A DNA stretch of 6,445 bases, from NCBI GenBank assembly GCA_029859455.1, contig JAOUDE010000144.1:1-6445 (forward strand), in the 5' to 3' direction. The first letter of the stretch is position 1; every line of letters begins with the position of its first letter. Below, piece after piece: positions 6,188-6,445 of the stretch. The DNA comes from Ignavibacteria bacterium (GTDB lineage Bacteria; Bacteroidota; Ignavibacteria; UBA10030; UBA6906). The position numbers and the translations under genes are program-made. The notes below the pieces were generated by a model. That model saw only the letters and a program-made list of their open reading frames with translations. It was not told the DNA's origin and ran no database searches.

Positions 6188-6445
6188 ATGAATCGCACAG
6201 AACTCACGAGTCTCCTCAGCAAGTTCAAGGAAGGGTTCGTTACGACCGATGAGGTGATCGAAGCCTTCGTTTCGGGCGCGTCCGAGTCCCTCGGTTTTGC
6301 TGTGGTGGACCACGGAAGGGAGGTCCGCCAGGGGTTCCCTGAGGTGGTCCTCGCAGAGGGTAAGACGAACGCTCAGGTGGCGGAGATCGCCCGGAGCATT
6401 GTCAGGACCGACACCTGTCTCCTCATCACACGGGCAACCAGAGAG
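6188..6445 (+). CDS. larB: LarB, nickel-pincer cofactor biosynthesis carboxylase/hydrolase, N-terminal 86 residues (cut by window edge)
   Basis: LarB carboxylates nicotinic acid adenine dinucleotide at C5 and splits off AMP, giving pyridinium-3,5-biscarboxylic acid mononucleotide. LarE and LarC then sulfurate it and insert nickel to make the cofactor of lactate racemase and related LarA enzymes (established for the family). The visible part is the N-terminal region of a protein usually near 250 residues. It holds the MNR-EL-LL start, a helical segment with EGFVTTDE (15-22), and the hallmark DHGREVRQGFPEVVLAEGKT (41-60), followed by the start of the next helix. The PurE-like catalytic domain lies beyond the right edge. 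The ATG at 6188-6190 gives the family-typical N-terminus; a TTG at 6155 is in frame but would add non-homologous residues. No Shine-Dalgarno is visible. It diverges from plsY, and larC, larE and larA are not in the window. Confidence 0.9.
   Translation, partial: MNRTELTSLLSKFKEGFVTTDEVIEAFVSGASESLGFAVVDHGREVRQGFPEVVLAEGKTNAQVAEIARSIVRTDTCLLITRATRE

Noticed and set aside
5920..6228. 103-codon N-terminal extension of the plsY frame
   Set aside because: It is stop-free, but it overlaps larB and the predicted promoters, shows no membrane or PlsY character, and would give a 309-residue protein against the usual 200 or so.
1..6445. A new defence, mobile or otherwise undescribed multi-gene system
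   Set aside because: Every long reading frame with coding character matches a well-known housekeeping or cofactor family. I see no direct repeats, integrase, transposase or unknown conserved gene.

Overview
The window reads as ordinary chromosomal DNA of a free-living bacterium, roughly mid-50s % GC by eye, densely coding. I see no mobile element, CRISPR array, tRNA or rRNA. The protein set (split two-subunit transketolase, PlsY, single-PDZ HtrA, Bacillus-type PurB, an ALDH with the TPWNFP and ELGGK signatures, LarB) is compatible with an uncultured or poorly characterised lineage, perhaps in the Bacteroidota/Ignavibacteria/FCB neighbourhood. That placement is a guess from the flavour of the proteins and is not proven by anything here.

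Layout. Six genes on the minus strand form one head-to-tail block, read from right to left: plsY (5919 to 5299), transketolase N-terminal subunit (5295 to 4384), transketolase C-terminal subunit (4387 to 3422), an HtrA/DegQ-type periplasmic serine protease (3409 to 2237), purB (2133 to 835), and the first 268 codons of an NAD(P)-dependent aldehyde dehydrogenase (804, running off the left edge). The first four are tightly packed (3-nt gap, 4-nt ATGA overlap, 12-nt gap), so they are probably co-transcribed. purB follows a 103-nt gap whose RNA is strikingly pyrimidine-rich and G-poor, and the aldehyde dehydrogenase follows purB by 30 nt. On the plus strand, larB (nickel-pincer cofactor synthesis) starts at 6188 and runs off the right edge. 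It is divergent from plsY.

The 268-nt divergent region (5920-6187) is the only sizeable non-coding stretch. It holds a promoter-like pair facing plsY, another facing larB, and between them a 25-bp near-perfect dyad (6059-6083) that looks like an operator or small hairpin.

How the genes fit together: transketolase supplies and recycles pentose phosphates, and PurB performs two steps of purine synthesis, which uses pentose phosphate through PRPP. PlsY starts phospholipid synthesis and HtrA polices envelope proteins. This is a housekeeping cluster with loose metabolic logic, not a recognisable dedicated system. I found no convincing new multi-gene system. The most checkable oddities are the dyad in the divergent promoter region, the altered signature motifs of PlsY, and the C/U-rich leader of purB.
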